The notes beneath the pieces were generated by a model that saw nothing but the letters and a program-made list of their open reading frames with translations, searched no databases and was not told the origin of the DNA. Of a stretch of DNA of 64,000 nucleotides, positions 36,009 to 45,466 are shown in pieces. Within the stretch, counting starts at the first letter, position 1. Every line of letters starts with the position of its first letter. This DNA comes from UBA11222 sp049323435. GTDB lineage: Bacteria; Pseudomonadota; Alphaproteobacteria; UBA11222. The position numbers were made by a program, and so were the translations under genes. The stretch is from positions 1 through 64,000 of the forward strand of contig JBMOMX010000020.1 in the NCBI GenBank assembly GCA_049323435.1, read 5' to 3'.

Positions 36009-36899
36009 TTATGCTCTCGTCAATTTTTCCACCGCCTTGGCGAGCAAAGCCGTGACATCAATGGCGTTGCTCGGATGCGTGACGGTATTGCAGCTAACAA
36101 TCTGAGAAACACCCATTGCGTGTAGCTCATCATAAGCCCGGTCTGCAAACAGGCCATGGATGCCGATGACGATAATGCCGGATGCGCCCGCCGACAGGAG
36201 CCTGCGGGTTGCGGCAATCAATGTGTGTGCTGTTGAGATAATGTCATCTACAAGTACTGGTGTGCGGCCGCGCCAGGGCTGCATGTCCGGCGCCGAGACC
36301 TCGACTTTGCGGTCTCCGTGGCGGTGTTTTTCCAAAACGATATAGGGCGCGTTGGCCTCACGCGCCACCGCAGCCACCCACTGTGCGCTCTCGCTGTCAG
36401 GCCCGATAATCAGCGGCGCCGGCACATGATCACGGACCCAGGCGGCGATGGCAGGGCCGGCATGCACCGCGGCGGCGGGTATGGCGTATATTTCTGACAG
36501 GCTCCGGTAGCGGTGCAGGTGCGGGTCCACCGTCGCCAGCCAATCGAAATGCTGGCCAAGCGCCCTGGCGAAATAGGCGGATGTAATCCCCTCGCCAGGT
36601 TTGAACCTGGCATCCTGACGCATATATGCAAGATAGGGACAGATCAGGCCTACCGAACGCGCACCCATCTCTCTTGCCGTCTCCGCCAGAAAAATCAATG
36701 GCAGAAATTTCGGGTCTGGTCTGTCGAGGCTGCATACCAGGATGATATCGCGCGCCTTTATATCTGCATTAAGACGCAAATAGGTTTCGCCATCGGGAAA
36801 TTGGCGGGTTTCAGGAATGGCGTACTCCGCCGCAAGCGCCCCCGCCAGGCTTTCGCCGATAGCTTCATTCCCGGGTAGCGCCAGCAGCAGTGGTTTCAT
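36009..36899 (-). CDS. Ribose-phosphate pyrophosphokinase (PRPP synthetase) paralogue
   Basis: A 296-residue protein, shorter than housekeeping Prs (about 315). It interconverts ribose-5-P plus ATP with PRPP plus AMP. Marks: RQFPDGETYLRL, PYLAYMRQDARFKPGE, the D-P-H-L-H metal site (housekeeping enzymes have D-L-H-A), IIGPDSESAQWV, and the PRPP-binding loop VLVDDIISTAHTL. This DPHLHRY subtype is typically paired with thymidine/AMP phosphorylase genes, as here. The ATG overlaps a stop codon of a duplicated phosphorylase 3' end. The reverse reaction could feed ribose-5-P to phosphoketolase. Confidence 0.88.
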   Translation of the reverse strand: MKPLLLALPGNEAIGESLAGALAAEYAIPETRQFPDGETYLRLNADIKARDIILVCSLDRPDPKFLPLIFLAETAREMGARSVGLICPYLAYMRQDARFKPGEGITSAYFARALGQHFDWLATVDPHLHRYRSLSEIYAIPAAAVHAGPAIAAWVRDHVPAPLIIGPDSESAQWVAAVAREANAPYIVLEKHRHGDRKVEVSAPDMQPWRGRTPVLVDDIISTAHTLIAATRRLLSAGASGIIVIGIHGLFADRAYDELHAMGVSQIVSCNTVTHPSNAIDVTALLAKAVEKLTRA

Positions 36900-36991
36900 G
36901 CATCGGCCTCCAGCCTGATCATGCCGGGATGATTGGCGGCACGGTCAAGCGCGGTGACTTTGTGCTTTGGCTTGGCGCTTGCTCTTGTCAT
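36896..36991 (-). pseudogene. Duplicated 3' end of the phosphorylase gene in front of prs
   Basis: A 31-codon frame (starts MTRASAKPKHKVTALD) that ends HPG-MIRLEADA-stop. The phosphorylase gene at 40232 ends HPG-VIRLEADA-stop, with near-identical DNA (catcggcctccagcctgat, then gccgggatg). In both places the stop overlaps the next ATG in the same way. The ATG here also overlaps the ATPase stop, so ribosomes may pass through it to prs. It looks like a scar left when ATPase and ppk2 genes entered an older phosphorylase-prs operon. Confidence 0.65.
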
Positions 36992-39390
36992 GTTGTCACC
37001 GGGGTCTGTGGCCGTGATCGATGAATGCCTTCAAGGCGGGTGCGTTTAAGCAGCAAGGCATTGACTGCCACCAGCGCCGAGCTGCCGGACATTGCCAGCG
37101 CCGCCACCTCCGGGCTGATGATGAGGGGGTAGAACACACCGGCGGCGGCAGGAAATGCGACGACGTTGTAGGCTACCGCCCAGAACAGGTTCTGATGCAT
37201 CTTGCGCAAGGTGGCCCGGGAGAGAAGGATCGCTCCGACGATGTCGTAGGGGTCGCTCTTCATGAGCACCACATCGGCGCTTTCAATCGCCACGTCGGTG
37301 CCAGCGCCGATGGCAAAGCCTACATCCGCCTGCGTCAGCGCCGGGGCGTCATTGATGCCATCACCCACCATGCCGACCTTTTTGCCCTGGGCCTGCAACT
37401 CCTTAAGCCTCTCAGCCTTCTGCCCGGGCAGCACCTCGGCGAGGACGGTGGTGATCCCCAGTTGGCTGGCGATACGCTCTGCCGTCTCCTGGTTATCGCC
37501 GGTGATCATGGCTACTTCGACGCCGCTCTCACGCAGCCGTTTCACCATGGCCGCAGAGGTTGGCCGCGGGGCATCGGCGATGGCGATCAATCCCACCAGC
37601 TCACTGCCCCGGGCCACGTGCACGACGGTCTGGCCGCTGCCCTGCAATCGCTTGATCTGGTCTGTGAGAGGCAACAAGTCGATATTCTTTTCCTCCATGA
37701 GGCGGCGGTTCCCGAGAAAGATAGTGCTCCCGCTGATGCCGGCCATCGCTCCCTTGCCTTCGAGCACTTCAAACCCGGTTGTTTGTTCGACCACCAGCCC
37801 CTTGGATCGCCGCAGAATCGCCTGGGCCAGGGGATGGTCCGAACCCTGCTCGACCGCCGCAGCCAGCGCTAGCACCGCGTCCTCGCTCAATTTGGGCGCG
37901 GCCACGACTTCGACCACCTCTGGCTGACCAAGTGTGAGCGTACCGGTCTTGTCGAACACGATCACATCCAGTTTGGTCGCATCCTCCAGCGCCGAAGCGT
38001 TCTTGAACAAAATCCCGTTCATGGCACCGAGGCCTGTGCCCACCATCACCGCCATTGGCGTAGCGAGCCCGAGTGCGTCGGGACACGCAATGACGAAGAC
38101 GGTGATGGTAAGGGTTAGCGCAAAGAGCAGTGGCTCCCCGATCCACCAGAACCACACGGCGAAAGTTGCGATCCCGATGACGAGCGCAATCAGCACCAGC
38201 CATTGCGACGCTTTATCGGCCAGGAGCTGCGCCGGCGCCTTGGAATTCTGCGCCTCCTGGACGAGTTTGACGATCTGCGCCAGCGCGGTGTCGGCGCCAA
38301 CCTTGGTAGCGCGATACTTGAACGCGCCACTCTTGTTGATGGTGGCGCCGATCACCGTATCGCCAGGCGCCTTCTTGACAGGCATGGACTCGCCAGTGAG
38401 CATGGATTCGTCGACTTGGGAATCGCCCTCGATGACCTCGCCATCCACCGGGATCTTGTTGCCCGGGCGGATGACGACGACATCACCCGCCAGCACCTCT
38501 GCGGTAGGCGTCTCGACCTCACGTCCGTCACGAAGCACCATCGCCATCGGCGGGGCGAGATCCATCAAGGTGCGGATCGCCTCCGAGGCCCCCGCCCGGG
38601 CGCGCATCTCCAGCCAGTGGCCAAGCAGGATGAACACCAGCAGCACCGCCACAGCCTCGTAGAACTGCACACCGGGGAAGAAGAAGGTTGCGCCGATGCT
38701 GAACACATAGCCCGTGCCAACCGAGAGCACGATGAGCACCGCCATATTGAGTACGCCGTTCCGGAGCGCCCGCCAGGCGGCGGTGAAAAACGGCCAGCTC
38801 GGATAGATCACGGCGGCCGTGGCGAGAAGGAACAGCCACACATCAAGGTGAAGCCCAAAAGGCGGGGTGGGCGGCGTGAACATCCCGCCCATGGGCGAAT
38901 AGACGAAGATTGGAACAGTAAAGATTAGCGCAATCCAGAAGCGATTGCGCATGTCGCGCACCATCGCCTGCATATCCATACCCGCCCCATGACCCATCTC
39001 ATGCGCCATGGCGTCCGCCTTTCCGGCAGGCGCAGCGCGTTCTTTAACGGGGATCGCTTCCGCCCCGCGCGCCATAGAGGCGGGATGAATTGCGTGGCCG
39101 TTGGGTCCTTGCGCGGGGATTGCCGCCGCGAGCGCCCCGGCGGGAGGATCGCCGGACGCGTAAACATGCTTCGGCAGCAATTCACCTGCGCAGTGATAGC
39201 CGCACCCATGCACCCTGGCCTTGATGGTCTTGATGTTGGTGACGGTTTCGTCAAAAGTAACGGTTGCGCTGCCGGCGGCATAGTTGACCTCGGCCTTCTT
39301 CACGCCGGGCAGCCGCGCCAATTGCTTCTGCACGCCAAGCGCGCTCAGCGCCGAAAGCATGCCGCCAACTTCGATGGTTACAGTCTTCAC
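36988..39390 (-). CDS. P1B-type heavy-metal ATPase, CopB-like, with CPD membrane motif
   Basis: An 800-residue membrane pump. The N-terminus is an HMA-like fold whose usual CxxC is replaced (GGMLSALSALGV); a His/Met stretch follows (AHEMGHGAGMDMQAM). Eight predicted membrane segments, TGES actuator motif, phosphorylation site DKTGT with D480, and HP dipeptide (GSDHPLAQAI). The metal-site motif in helix 6 reads C436-P-D438 instead of CPC or CPH. The His-rich N-terminus resembles CopB-type copper pumps. The changed motif makes metal choice uncertain. It is 38 bases after ppk2 in the same run. Confidence 0.88.
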   Translation of the reverse strand: MKTVTIEVGGMLSALSALGVQKQLARLPGVKKAEVNYAAGSATVTFDETVTNIKTIKARVHGCGYHCAGELLPKHVYASGDPPAGALAAAIPAQGPNGHAIHPASMARGAEAIPVKERAAPAGKADAMAHEMGHGAGMDMQAMVRDMRNRFWIALIFTVPIFVYSPMGGMFTPPTPPFGLHLDVWLFLLATAAVIYPSWPFFTAAWRALRNGVLNMAVLIVLSVGTGYVFSIGATFFFPGVQFYEAVAVLLVFILLGHWLEMRARAGASEAIRTLMDLAPPMAMVLRDGREVETPTAEVLAGDVVVIRPGNKIPVDGEVIEGDSQVDESMLTGESMPVKKAPGDTVIGATINKSGAFKYRATKVGADTALAQIVKLVQEAQNSKAPAQLLADKASQWLVLIALVIGIATFAVWFWWIGEPLLFALTLTITVFVIACPDALGLATPMAVMVGTGLGAMNGILFKNASALEDATKLDVIVFDKTGTLTLGQPEVVEVVAAPKLSEDAVLALAAAVEQGSDHPLAQAILRRSKGLVVEQTTGFEVLEGKGAMAGISGSTIFLGNRRLMEEKNIDLLPLTDQIKRLQGSGQTVVHVARGSELVGLIAIADAPRPTSAAMVKRLRESGVEVAMITGDNQETAERIASQLGITTVLAEVLPGQKAERLKELQAQGKKVGMVGDGINDAPALTQADVGFAIGAGTDVAIESADVVLMKSDPYDIVGAILLSRATLRKMHQNLFWAVAYNVVAFPAAAGVFYPLIISPEVAALAMSGSSALVAVNALLLKRTRLEGIHRSRPQTPVTT

Positions 39391-39428
39391 TTTCCCATCC
39401 TCCTTCCGGGCAGGTTGTTGTTTGGGCT

Positions 39429-40235
39429 TCAGGGCGCAATCATGCCGTTTTCCACATAGGCTTCCTGATACTGAAAAACGATGTCCGGGTTCACCAGCAA
39501 TACGGAATCGTCCTTGTTATCGAAGTGGAGACGGGTGAGCAGATCCTTGATGAGATTGAGGCGGGCCAGGCGCTTGTCATCGGCGCGCACGATAGTCCAG
39601 GGCGTAACCGGATTGTGCGTGCGGGCGAACATGTTGTTGCGCGCATGACTATAGTTTTTCCAGTTATTGACGGCCTTGGCGTCAATCGGGCTGATTTTCC
39701 ATTGCTTGAGAGGATCCTGACGCCGGTCTTCCAGTCTGCTTTTCTGTTCATTGCGGGTGATATCAAGATAGTATTTGAACAGCTTGATTCCGGACCTGAC
39801 CAGCATGTGTTCGAATTCAAGCACGGTCTGCATGAACTCCTCGTATTCTTCCTCGGTGCAGAATTTCATCACCCGTTCGACCCCGGCGCGGTTGTACCAG
39901 CTGCGGTTGAACAGGACGAACTCCTGTTCTGCGGGAAGGTACGGAACAAAGCGCTGAAAATACCAGCTGCCGCGATCACGATCCGAGGGCTTTCCCAGGG
40001 CGACCACGCGCGTCTCTCTCGGACTCAGGTGTTTGATAATGCGCTTGATGACGCCATCCTTGCCGGCGGCGTCACGCCCCTCTATCAATACAAGTATCCT
40101 GTCATTGCAGCGGATAAAATGTTTTTGCAGCTTCACCAGCTCGATTTGCAGGCCATGCAGTTCCGCCTGATATTCCGGCTTGCCAATATTCCTGGATTCC
40201 TGATCCGCCTTGCTTTCGATACTCTTCTTGTTCAT
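39429..40235 (-). CDS. ppk2: Polyphosphate kinase 2
   Basis: A 268-residue PPK2-family enzyme transferring phosphate between polyphosphate and nucleotides. Marks: Walker A-like LIEGRDAAGKDGVIKRI, the lid region PRETRVVALGKPSDRDRGSWYF, FNRSWYNRAGVERVM (Walker B area) and DKRLARLNLIKDLL. The length fits class I, which favours nucleoside diphosphates. The ATG overlaps the phosphorylase stop (ATGA). It would allow ATP or ADP regeneration from polyphosphate when respiration is limited. Confidence 0.93.
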   Translation of the reverse strand: MNKKSIESKADQESRNIGKPEYQAELHGLQIELVKLQKHFIRCNDRILVLIEGRDAAGKDGVIKRIIKHLSPRETRVVALGKPSDRDRGSWYFQRFVPYLPAEQEFVLFNRSWYNRAGVERVMKFCTEEEYEEFMQTVLEFEHMLVRSGIKLFKYYLDITRNEQKSRLEDRRQDPLKQWKISPIDAKAVNNWKNYSHARNNMFARTHNPVTPWTIVRADDKRLARLNLIKDLLTRLHFDNKDDSVLLVNPDIVFQYQEAYVENGMIAP

Positions 40236-41767
40236 GCATCGGCCTCCAGCCTGATAACGCCGGGATGCGTGCGGACATAGTCCAGCGCATAGGCGAGTTC
40301 GCCCCTGGATTCCGCATGCACCGTGTACAGCGGTGTGCCTTTCTCCACCTGCGTGCCAAGTGGCGTATGAAATTCCAGTCCTGCCGCTTTGGCGCTGGGC
40401 GCCCCGGCCAGCTTGGCGATTTTAGCCAGAACGCGGTTATCGATGTTCACTACCAAACCCGAATGCGCCGCAAGGACCGGGTGCGTATGGGCAGCGCTTG
40501 GCGGTTCGCGCAGACCGCCTTGCGCCATGCAGATCGCTTCAAACTTGCGCCACGCGCGGCCATCGAGCAATGCTTCTGTGGCTTTGGCCATGGCGTCCCT
40601 GGCGGAGAGTTGCAGCACCAGCTCAAACAGTGCTGCTGTCAGCTCGATGGCGCGCTTACGAAGATCCTGCGGCGCCGCCGGATCGTTACGCAGCACCGCC
40701 AGCACGTCATGCGCTTCCAGTGCGGGGCCGATGCCCCGGCCAACCGGCTGCGCGCCGTCTGTCAGCATGACACGCACATGCAGCCCCATGGCTTCCGCCA
40801 CGCCGCGCAGCGCACTCGTCAGATGATGCGCGTCGGATGGGGTCCGGAGTTTCGCGGTTGGCCCAACCGGCAGGTCGAGCACCACATGCGTGGCGCCTGC
40901 GGCAATCTTTTTGGACAAGACAGAGGCAACCATTTGCCCCTCGCTGTCCAGATCAAGCAGCCGTTCAACACGGATTAAAATATCGTCGGCGGGGCTAAGA
41001 TCAACAGCCCCGCCCCAGACGATACATCCGCCTTCCTGCTCAACCACGCGGCGCATGGCAGGCACATCAAGATCAACTCTGGTCAGCGTCTCCATCATAT
41101 CCGCCGTTCCCGCCGGAGAGGTAATCGCCCGTGATGAGGTTTTCGGAATGGTCAGACCGCAGGCCGCCGCGATGGCGACCACAATCGGCGTTGTGCGGTT
41201 ACCGGGCAGGCCGCCGATACAGTGCTTGTCGGCAATCGGCTGGTCTCCCCAATCAAGCTTGCTTCCTGTTGTAACCATCGCTTTGGTCAGGGCCACCATC
41301 TCGTTGCGGTTAAGGGCGCGCCCCGAACACGCCGTGATAAAGGCGGACAGATGCACATCCGCATATCGCCCCGCAACAATATCATGGATGATCTGATGCG
41401 CCGATTGTGTGCCAAGGCGCTGGCCATAGATTTTACCGCGCATCAGCCCCAGCGATTCAACAAGCGGCGGATGCGCGAACGAAATCTCGCTGCCTTCTGC
41501 AACACCAAGTAGCCGCCACGCGCTTTCGGACAGGCTTGCCTCGCCGTGCCCCAGCAAATCACTGGTAATCTTGCCCAGCGTCGCGATGATGCTGTGGCCG
41601 TTGGCTGTTACCTGGATGCGTGCCTGCGCCGCAAATCCTTCGGACCGGCAAATATGACAATCCTGCCGCATATAGACGACAAGCTCCTGATGCGTGTCGA
41701 TGCCGAGCCGGCGCAGGCGCAGGGTATGCGGCCGCGGGTCTTTGGGAAGATTGTGCGAATTTGACAT
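40232..41767 (-). CDS. AMP phosphorylase/thymidine phosphorylase family protein
   Basis: About 511 residues from the ATG at 41767, eight bases after the preceding stop; an upstream in-frame start at 41830 lies inside that gene. It has the extra N-terminal barrel domain of archaeal AMP phosphorylases (about 80 residues) before the usual thymidine phosphorylase fold: GRALNRNEMVALTKAM, DKHCIGGLPGNRTTPIVV (phosphate site) and SSRAITSPAGTADMMETLT. It should cleave nucleoside 5'-monophosphates or nucleosides with phosphate. In archaea the product ribose-1,5-bisphosphate enters central carbon. Coupling to PRPP synthetase and PPK2 genes supports a nucleotide-degradation role. Confidence 0.88.
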   Translation of the reverse strand: MSNSHNLPKDPRPHTLRLRRLGIDTHQELVVYMRQDCHICRSEGFAAQARIQVTANGHSIIATLGKITSDLLGHGEASLSESAWRLLGVAEGSEISFAHPPLVESLGLMRGKIYGQRLGTQSAHQIIHDIVAGRYADVHLSAFITACSGRALNRNEMVALTKAMVTTGSKLDWGDQPIADKHCIGGLPGNRTTPIVVAIAAACGLTIPKTSSRAITSPAGTADMMETLTRVDLDVPAMRRVVEQEGGCIVWGGAVDLSPADDILIRVERLLDLDSEGQMVASVLSKKIAAGATHVVLDLPVGPTAKLRTPSDAHHLTSALRGVAEAMGLHVRVMLTDGAQPVGRGIGPALEAHDVLAVLRNDPAAPQDLRKRAIELTAALFELVLQLSARDAMAKATEALLDGRAWRKFEAICMAQGGLREPPSAAHTHPVLAAHSGLVVNIDNRVLAKIAKLAGAPSAKAAGLEFHTPLGTQVEKGTPLYTVHAESRGELAYALDYVRTHPGVIRLEADA

Positions 41768-41775
41768 GTTGGTTC

Positions 41776-43143
41776 TTACGCCGCCTCTAGCGTGGCGCGC
41801 TCCAGATGCTCGGGCAGGCGCACCGTCCATTTGAACCGCTCCTCGATGGCAAGCCGCAGCGAATCGGCGGCCACCGGCTCACCATGGGTGATAAACGCCG
41901 TTTGCGGCGGCCTGTCGAAATGGCTGAGCCATTTCAGGATTTCTGTGCGGTCGGCGTGTGCGGAGAGCATGCGGAGATTTTTCACCTCGGCGTTGACGGG
42001 CACATAACCGCCATGGATTTTGACGCTCTCGGCGCCGGCCACCATTGCCGCCCCTCTTGTGCCGGCGGCCTGAAAACCCGCAAACAGGATCGTATTGCGC
42101 GGATCGGGCGCAAAGACCTTGAGATGGTGCAGAACGCGGCCGCCGGTCGCCATGCCGCTGGCCGAAAGGATGACCTTGGGCATCTTATCCCTATCAAGGC
42201 TCTTTGATTCCTCCACATCGCTCACATAGCGGGCCACACCACATAGCGAACGGCACTGTTCCAGGCTCAGCCGGTGTTCTCTGTGGTGGTCGCAAAAAAC
42301 CTCGCTAGCGTCTATGGCCATCGGGCTGTCGAGATAGACCGGCAGGTCCGGAATACGGTGCGCGCGTTTGAGCTGTTGCAGATGGTACATCAGCGTCTGC
42401 GCCCGCCCGACGGCGAACGCCGGAATCAATACCACACCGCCGCGTTGCGCCGTGCGGGTGATTACCTCGGCCAGCGCATCTTGCGGATCGATTGCTTCGT
42501 GCGTGCGATCGCCATAGGTCGATTCAACAACCAGATAATCTGCCCGCGCAATCTGCGCGGGATCGTTCATGATTGGATCGCCTGAGCGGCCAAGATCGCC
42601 GGAAAACACCAGCTTTGTTTTGCCAATGCTGATTTCGACAATCGCCGCGCCGAGAATATGGCCCGCAGGATGGAGCTGGACGTTAATCTCAGGTGTAATC
42701 TCGAAGGGCTCATCAAAGTTTTTGGTGATAATGCTGTCGAGACAGGCACGGGCCTCCTTTGCGGTATAGAGCGGCAGCGCCGGTTTATGCTTCGAAAAGC
42801 CATGCCGGTTGGCGAACTCGGCATCGCGCTCCAGCAGGAATCCGGAGTCCGGCAGCAGGATCGCGCAAAGGTCCCTGGTTCCCGTGGTGCAGTACACCGG
42901 CCCCTGGAAACCTTTTTTTACGAGCAGCGGCAGATAACCCGAATGATCGAGATGCGCATGGGTCAGGATCACCGCGTCGATCCGCGCGGGATCAATTGGA
43001 AATTTGTCCCAGTTTCGCAGCCGCAATTGCTTGAGCCCCTGGAACAGCCCGCAGTCGATCAGGATTTTCCGCCCGCCAGCTTCGACCAGATATTTCGATC
43101 CGGTGACCGTTCCGGTACCGCCAAGAAAACTGAGGTGTATCAT
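41776..43143 (-). CDS. Beta-CASP metallo-beta-lactamase fold nuclease (CPSF/YSH1-like)
   Basis: A 455-residue protein with the zinc motif THAHLDHSGYLPLL (HxHxDH), a second His in HPAGHILGAAIVE, GDLGRSGDPI and VVESTYGDR, then the beta-CASP insert and RMM domain with SASGMATGGRVLHHL and LSAHADRTEILKWL. This family cuts RNA (archaeal CPSF, RNase J relatives). It overlaps the upstream ATPase gene by four bases. Next to a nucleotide phosphorylase it may release nucleotides from RNA; that is inference. Confidence 0.9.
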   Translation of the reverse strand: MIHLSFLGGTGTVTGSKYLVEAGGRKILIDCGLFQGLKQLRLRNWDKFPIDPARIDAVILTHAHLDHSGYLPLLVKKGFQGPVYCTTGTRDLCAILLPDSGFLLERDAEFANRHGFSKHKPALPLYTAKEARACLDSIITKNFDEPFEITPEINVQLHPAGHILGAAIVEISIGKTKLVFSGDLGRSGDPIMNDPAQIARADYLVVESTYGDRTHEAIDPQDALAEVITRTAQRGGVVLIPAFAVGRAQTLMYHLQQLKRAHRIPDLPVYLDSPMAIDASEVFCDHHREHRLSLEQCRSLCGVARYVSDVEESKSLDRDKMPKVILSASGMATGGRVLHHLKVFAPDPRNTILFAGFQAAGTRGAAMVAGAESVKIHGGYVPVNAEVKNLRMLSAHADRTEILKWLSHFDRPPQTAFITHGEPVAADSLRLAIEERFKWTVRLPEHLERATLEAA

Positions 43144-45329
43144 AATGACAACTTTGTGCGCTTGAGCAGCGCCGAGTTTGCAATGACCGACAGCGAACTG
43201 AGCGCCATGGCAGCCGCAGCGATGATCGGGTTAAGATAGCCAAAGGCGGCGATGGGTATTCCAATCGTGTTGTAGATAAACGCCCAGAACAGATTTTGTT
43301 TGATCTTGCGCAAGGTCAGGCGCGACAGCCGGATCGCCAGCACCACCTCGCGCACATCATTCTTGATCAGGATAATGCCGCCGGTTTCCTTGGCGACGTC
43401 CGAGCCCGAGCCGATGGCGATGCCGATATCGGCCGTCGCCAGCGCCGGAGCGTCATTGACGCCGTCGCCCACCATCGCCACCATCTTTTTTTGCGCCTGC
43501 AGCTCCTTGATGATTTTCGCCTTATCGCCGGGCAGCACTTCGGCAATCACCCGACCGATACCAAGTTCGCGGCCAATCGCCTGGGCCGTGCGCTCATTGT
43601 CGCCGGTCAGCATGATCACCTCGATGCCTTCGCGGCGCAACGCCGCCACCGCCTCCTTCGCTTCGGGCTTGATGGTGTCGGCCACGGCGATGACGCCAAT
43701 CAGCGCGCCGTTTGCCGCCACCAGCATGGCGGTCTTGCCTTCGCGTTCCAGCCGGGTCATATCCTGCTCAGCATTTTCGATGGTGACTTTTTCCTGTAAC
43801 AGTAAGCGGCGATTGCCAAGCAGCACCGGCTGCCCTTCCACATCTCCACTAATGCCGTGCCCCGCAATGCTGTTAAATGCGGTGACGGCGGGCAAGCTCA
43901 GGCCGCGATGCTGCGCCGCGCGCACAATCGCCTCGCCCAGCGGATGCTCGGAGCCAACCTCGACCGCCGCCGCCAGCCGCAAAATATCAGCTTCCATCTG
44001 CCCGCCAAACGGCACGATATCGGTAATTTCCGGTTCGCCGCGCGTCAGGGTGCCGGTTTTGTCGAACACGATCACATTCAGATTGCGCGCCCGCTCCAGC
44101 ACCTCGGCGCCCCGGATTAATATGCCGGCCTCGGCGCCCTTGCCAACGCCCACCATCAGCGCGGCGGGCGTAGCTACACCCAATGCGCAGGGACAGGAAA
44201 TGATCAACACCGCAATAAAAGCCAGCAGCGCTTGCGGAAAATCTCCGGCCAGCCACCAGCCAAAAAACGCCAGGAAAGCAACGCCGACAACGGCCGGCAC
44301 AAAATAGCCCGTCACCTGATCGGCCAGACGTTGCACCTGCGCGGTGCTGGTTTGCGCCTCTTCGACCAGCCTGATGATTTGCGCCAGCGCCGTGTCTTTG
44401 CCGATACGGGTGGCGGTAAAGCGCAGCATGCCGCTGCGGTTAAGCGTGCCGCCAATCACTTTTGCTCCCGGCGCTTTTTCCACCGGCATTGATTCGCCGG
44501 TCAGCATGGATTCGTCGACCGACGAGGTTCCCTCCAGCACATCGCCATCGGTTGGAATGCGCTCGCCCGGGCGCACCACGACCACTTCGCCCGCCATGAT
44601 CGCCTCGGCGGGAATTTCCTCCTCCTTGCCATCGCGCACCACATGCGCAACGGCGGGCCGCAAATCCATCAGCTTGCGCACCGCCGCCGAGGAGCGCTTC
44701 TTGATGATCTCTTCCATATATTTTCCGAGCAGCACGAAAGCGATGATGACCGCCGAAACTTCGAAATAAACCTCGCGTTCATCCACCTTCACGGGAAGCA
44801 CGTCAGGAAAGAACACCACCGCGACGCTGAAAAAGTAGGCGACACTGGTGCCGAGCGCGATCAGGAAATCCATATTGATGGAGCCGGATCGCAGCGCCGC
44901 CCATGCGCCTTTATAGAATCCCCAGCCGCCGATAAATTGCACCGGCGTCACCAGAATGAACAGCCACACCCCCCAGGTGAACCACGGCAATGCCGGGATC
45001 GGCGCCCAGCTTACGATGGTGGCCCCCGTCGCCAGCGCGATGAACGCGCCCGCGCGCAACATGGCCAAGGCCAGCACGCCGGTCAGTGCGACAGCGACCC
45101 GCGTACGCATGGATTTCAGTTCGCGTTCAGGATCCTCAAAGGTGCTTTTGCAGCCGGAACTGCAAAAATAATATATCCGCGCGCCGCGCTCCGACGTCAG
45201 GCGGGCGGCCAGCGCCCCGGCCTTTTTGACCATCATGCCGCAGATCGGATCTTTGGCCATATCGCCGGGGGCTGCGTCGGCGGGGGCTGCGGCGGCGGCG
45301 GCATGATGCGCGTGAGCGTGATCCGTCAT
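43140..45329 (-). CDS. Copper-translocating P1B-type ATPase with N-terminal YHS domain
   Basis: A 729-residue copper exporter. It has a His/Ala-rich N-terminus, then a YHS/TRASH metal domain (about 25-68; DPICGMMVKKAG and YYFCSSGCKSTFEDPE) instead of an HMA domain. Eight membrane segments, SCPCALGVATPAAL with the canonical CPC, DKTGT with D423, SEHPLGEAI, and GDGVNDAPAL follow. It is the first gene of a six-gene minus run ending with prs. Upstream lie an FNR-type site and, further on, a CsoR-type palindrome, suggesting dual control by oxygen and copper. Confidence 0.93.
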   Translation of the reverse strand: MTDHAHAHHAAAAAAPADAAPGDMAKDPICGMMVKKAGALAARLTSERGARIYYFCSSGCKSTFEDPERELKSMRTRVAVALTGVLALAMLRAGAFIALATGATIVSWAPIPALPWFTWGVWLFILVTPVQFIGGWGFYKGAWAALRSGSINMDFLIALGTSVAYFFSVAVVFFPDVLPVKVDEREVYFEVSAVIIAFVLLGKYMEEIIKKRSSAAVRKLMDLRPAVAHVVRDGKEEEIPAEAIMAGEVVVVRPGERIPTDGDVLEGTSSVDESMLTGESMPVEKAPGAKVIGGTLNRSGMLRFTATRIGKDTALAQIIRLVEEAQTSTAQVQRLADQVTGYFVPAVVGVAFLAFFGWWLAGDFPQALLAFIAVLIISCPCALGVATPAALMVGVGKGAEAGILIRGAEVLERARNLNVIVFDKTGTLTRGEPEITDIVPFGGQMEADILRLAAAVEVGSEHPLGEAIVRAAQHRGLSLPAVTAFNSIAGHGISGDVEGQPVLLGNRRLLLQEKVTIENAEQDMTRLEREGKTAMLVAANGALIGVIAVADTIKPEAKEAVAALRREGIEVIMLTGDNERTAQAIGRELGIGRVIAEVLPGDKAKIIKELQAQKKMVAMVGDGVNDAPALATADIGIAIGSGSDVAKETGGIILIKNDVREVVLAIRLSRLTLRKIKQNLFWAFIYNTIGIPIAAFGYLNPIIAAAAMALSSLSVIANSALLKRTKLSL

Positions 45330-45394
45330 TGGGATGATCCTTTTGCATTTTATTATCAGTTGCGCGATTTGACGCCAACTTACACGCCAGGATG

Positions 45395-45408
45395 TTGAGC
45401 CAAATCAA
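45395..45408 (-). promoter_or_regulatory. FNR/Dnr-type site between the copper ATPase and csoR genes
   Basis: TTGAGCCAAATCAA, 66 bases upstream of the minus-strand ATPase start and 92 bases upstream of csoR. Its spacing suits activation of the ATPase run. Confidence 0.65.
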
Positions 45409-45466
45409 ATCGCCGGGTATTTTCTTGGGCTAGCGTACAAATTCTAATAGCAACCCTATTGCTGTA

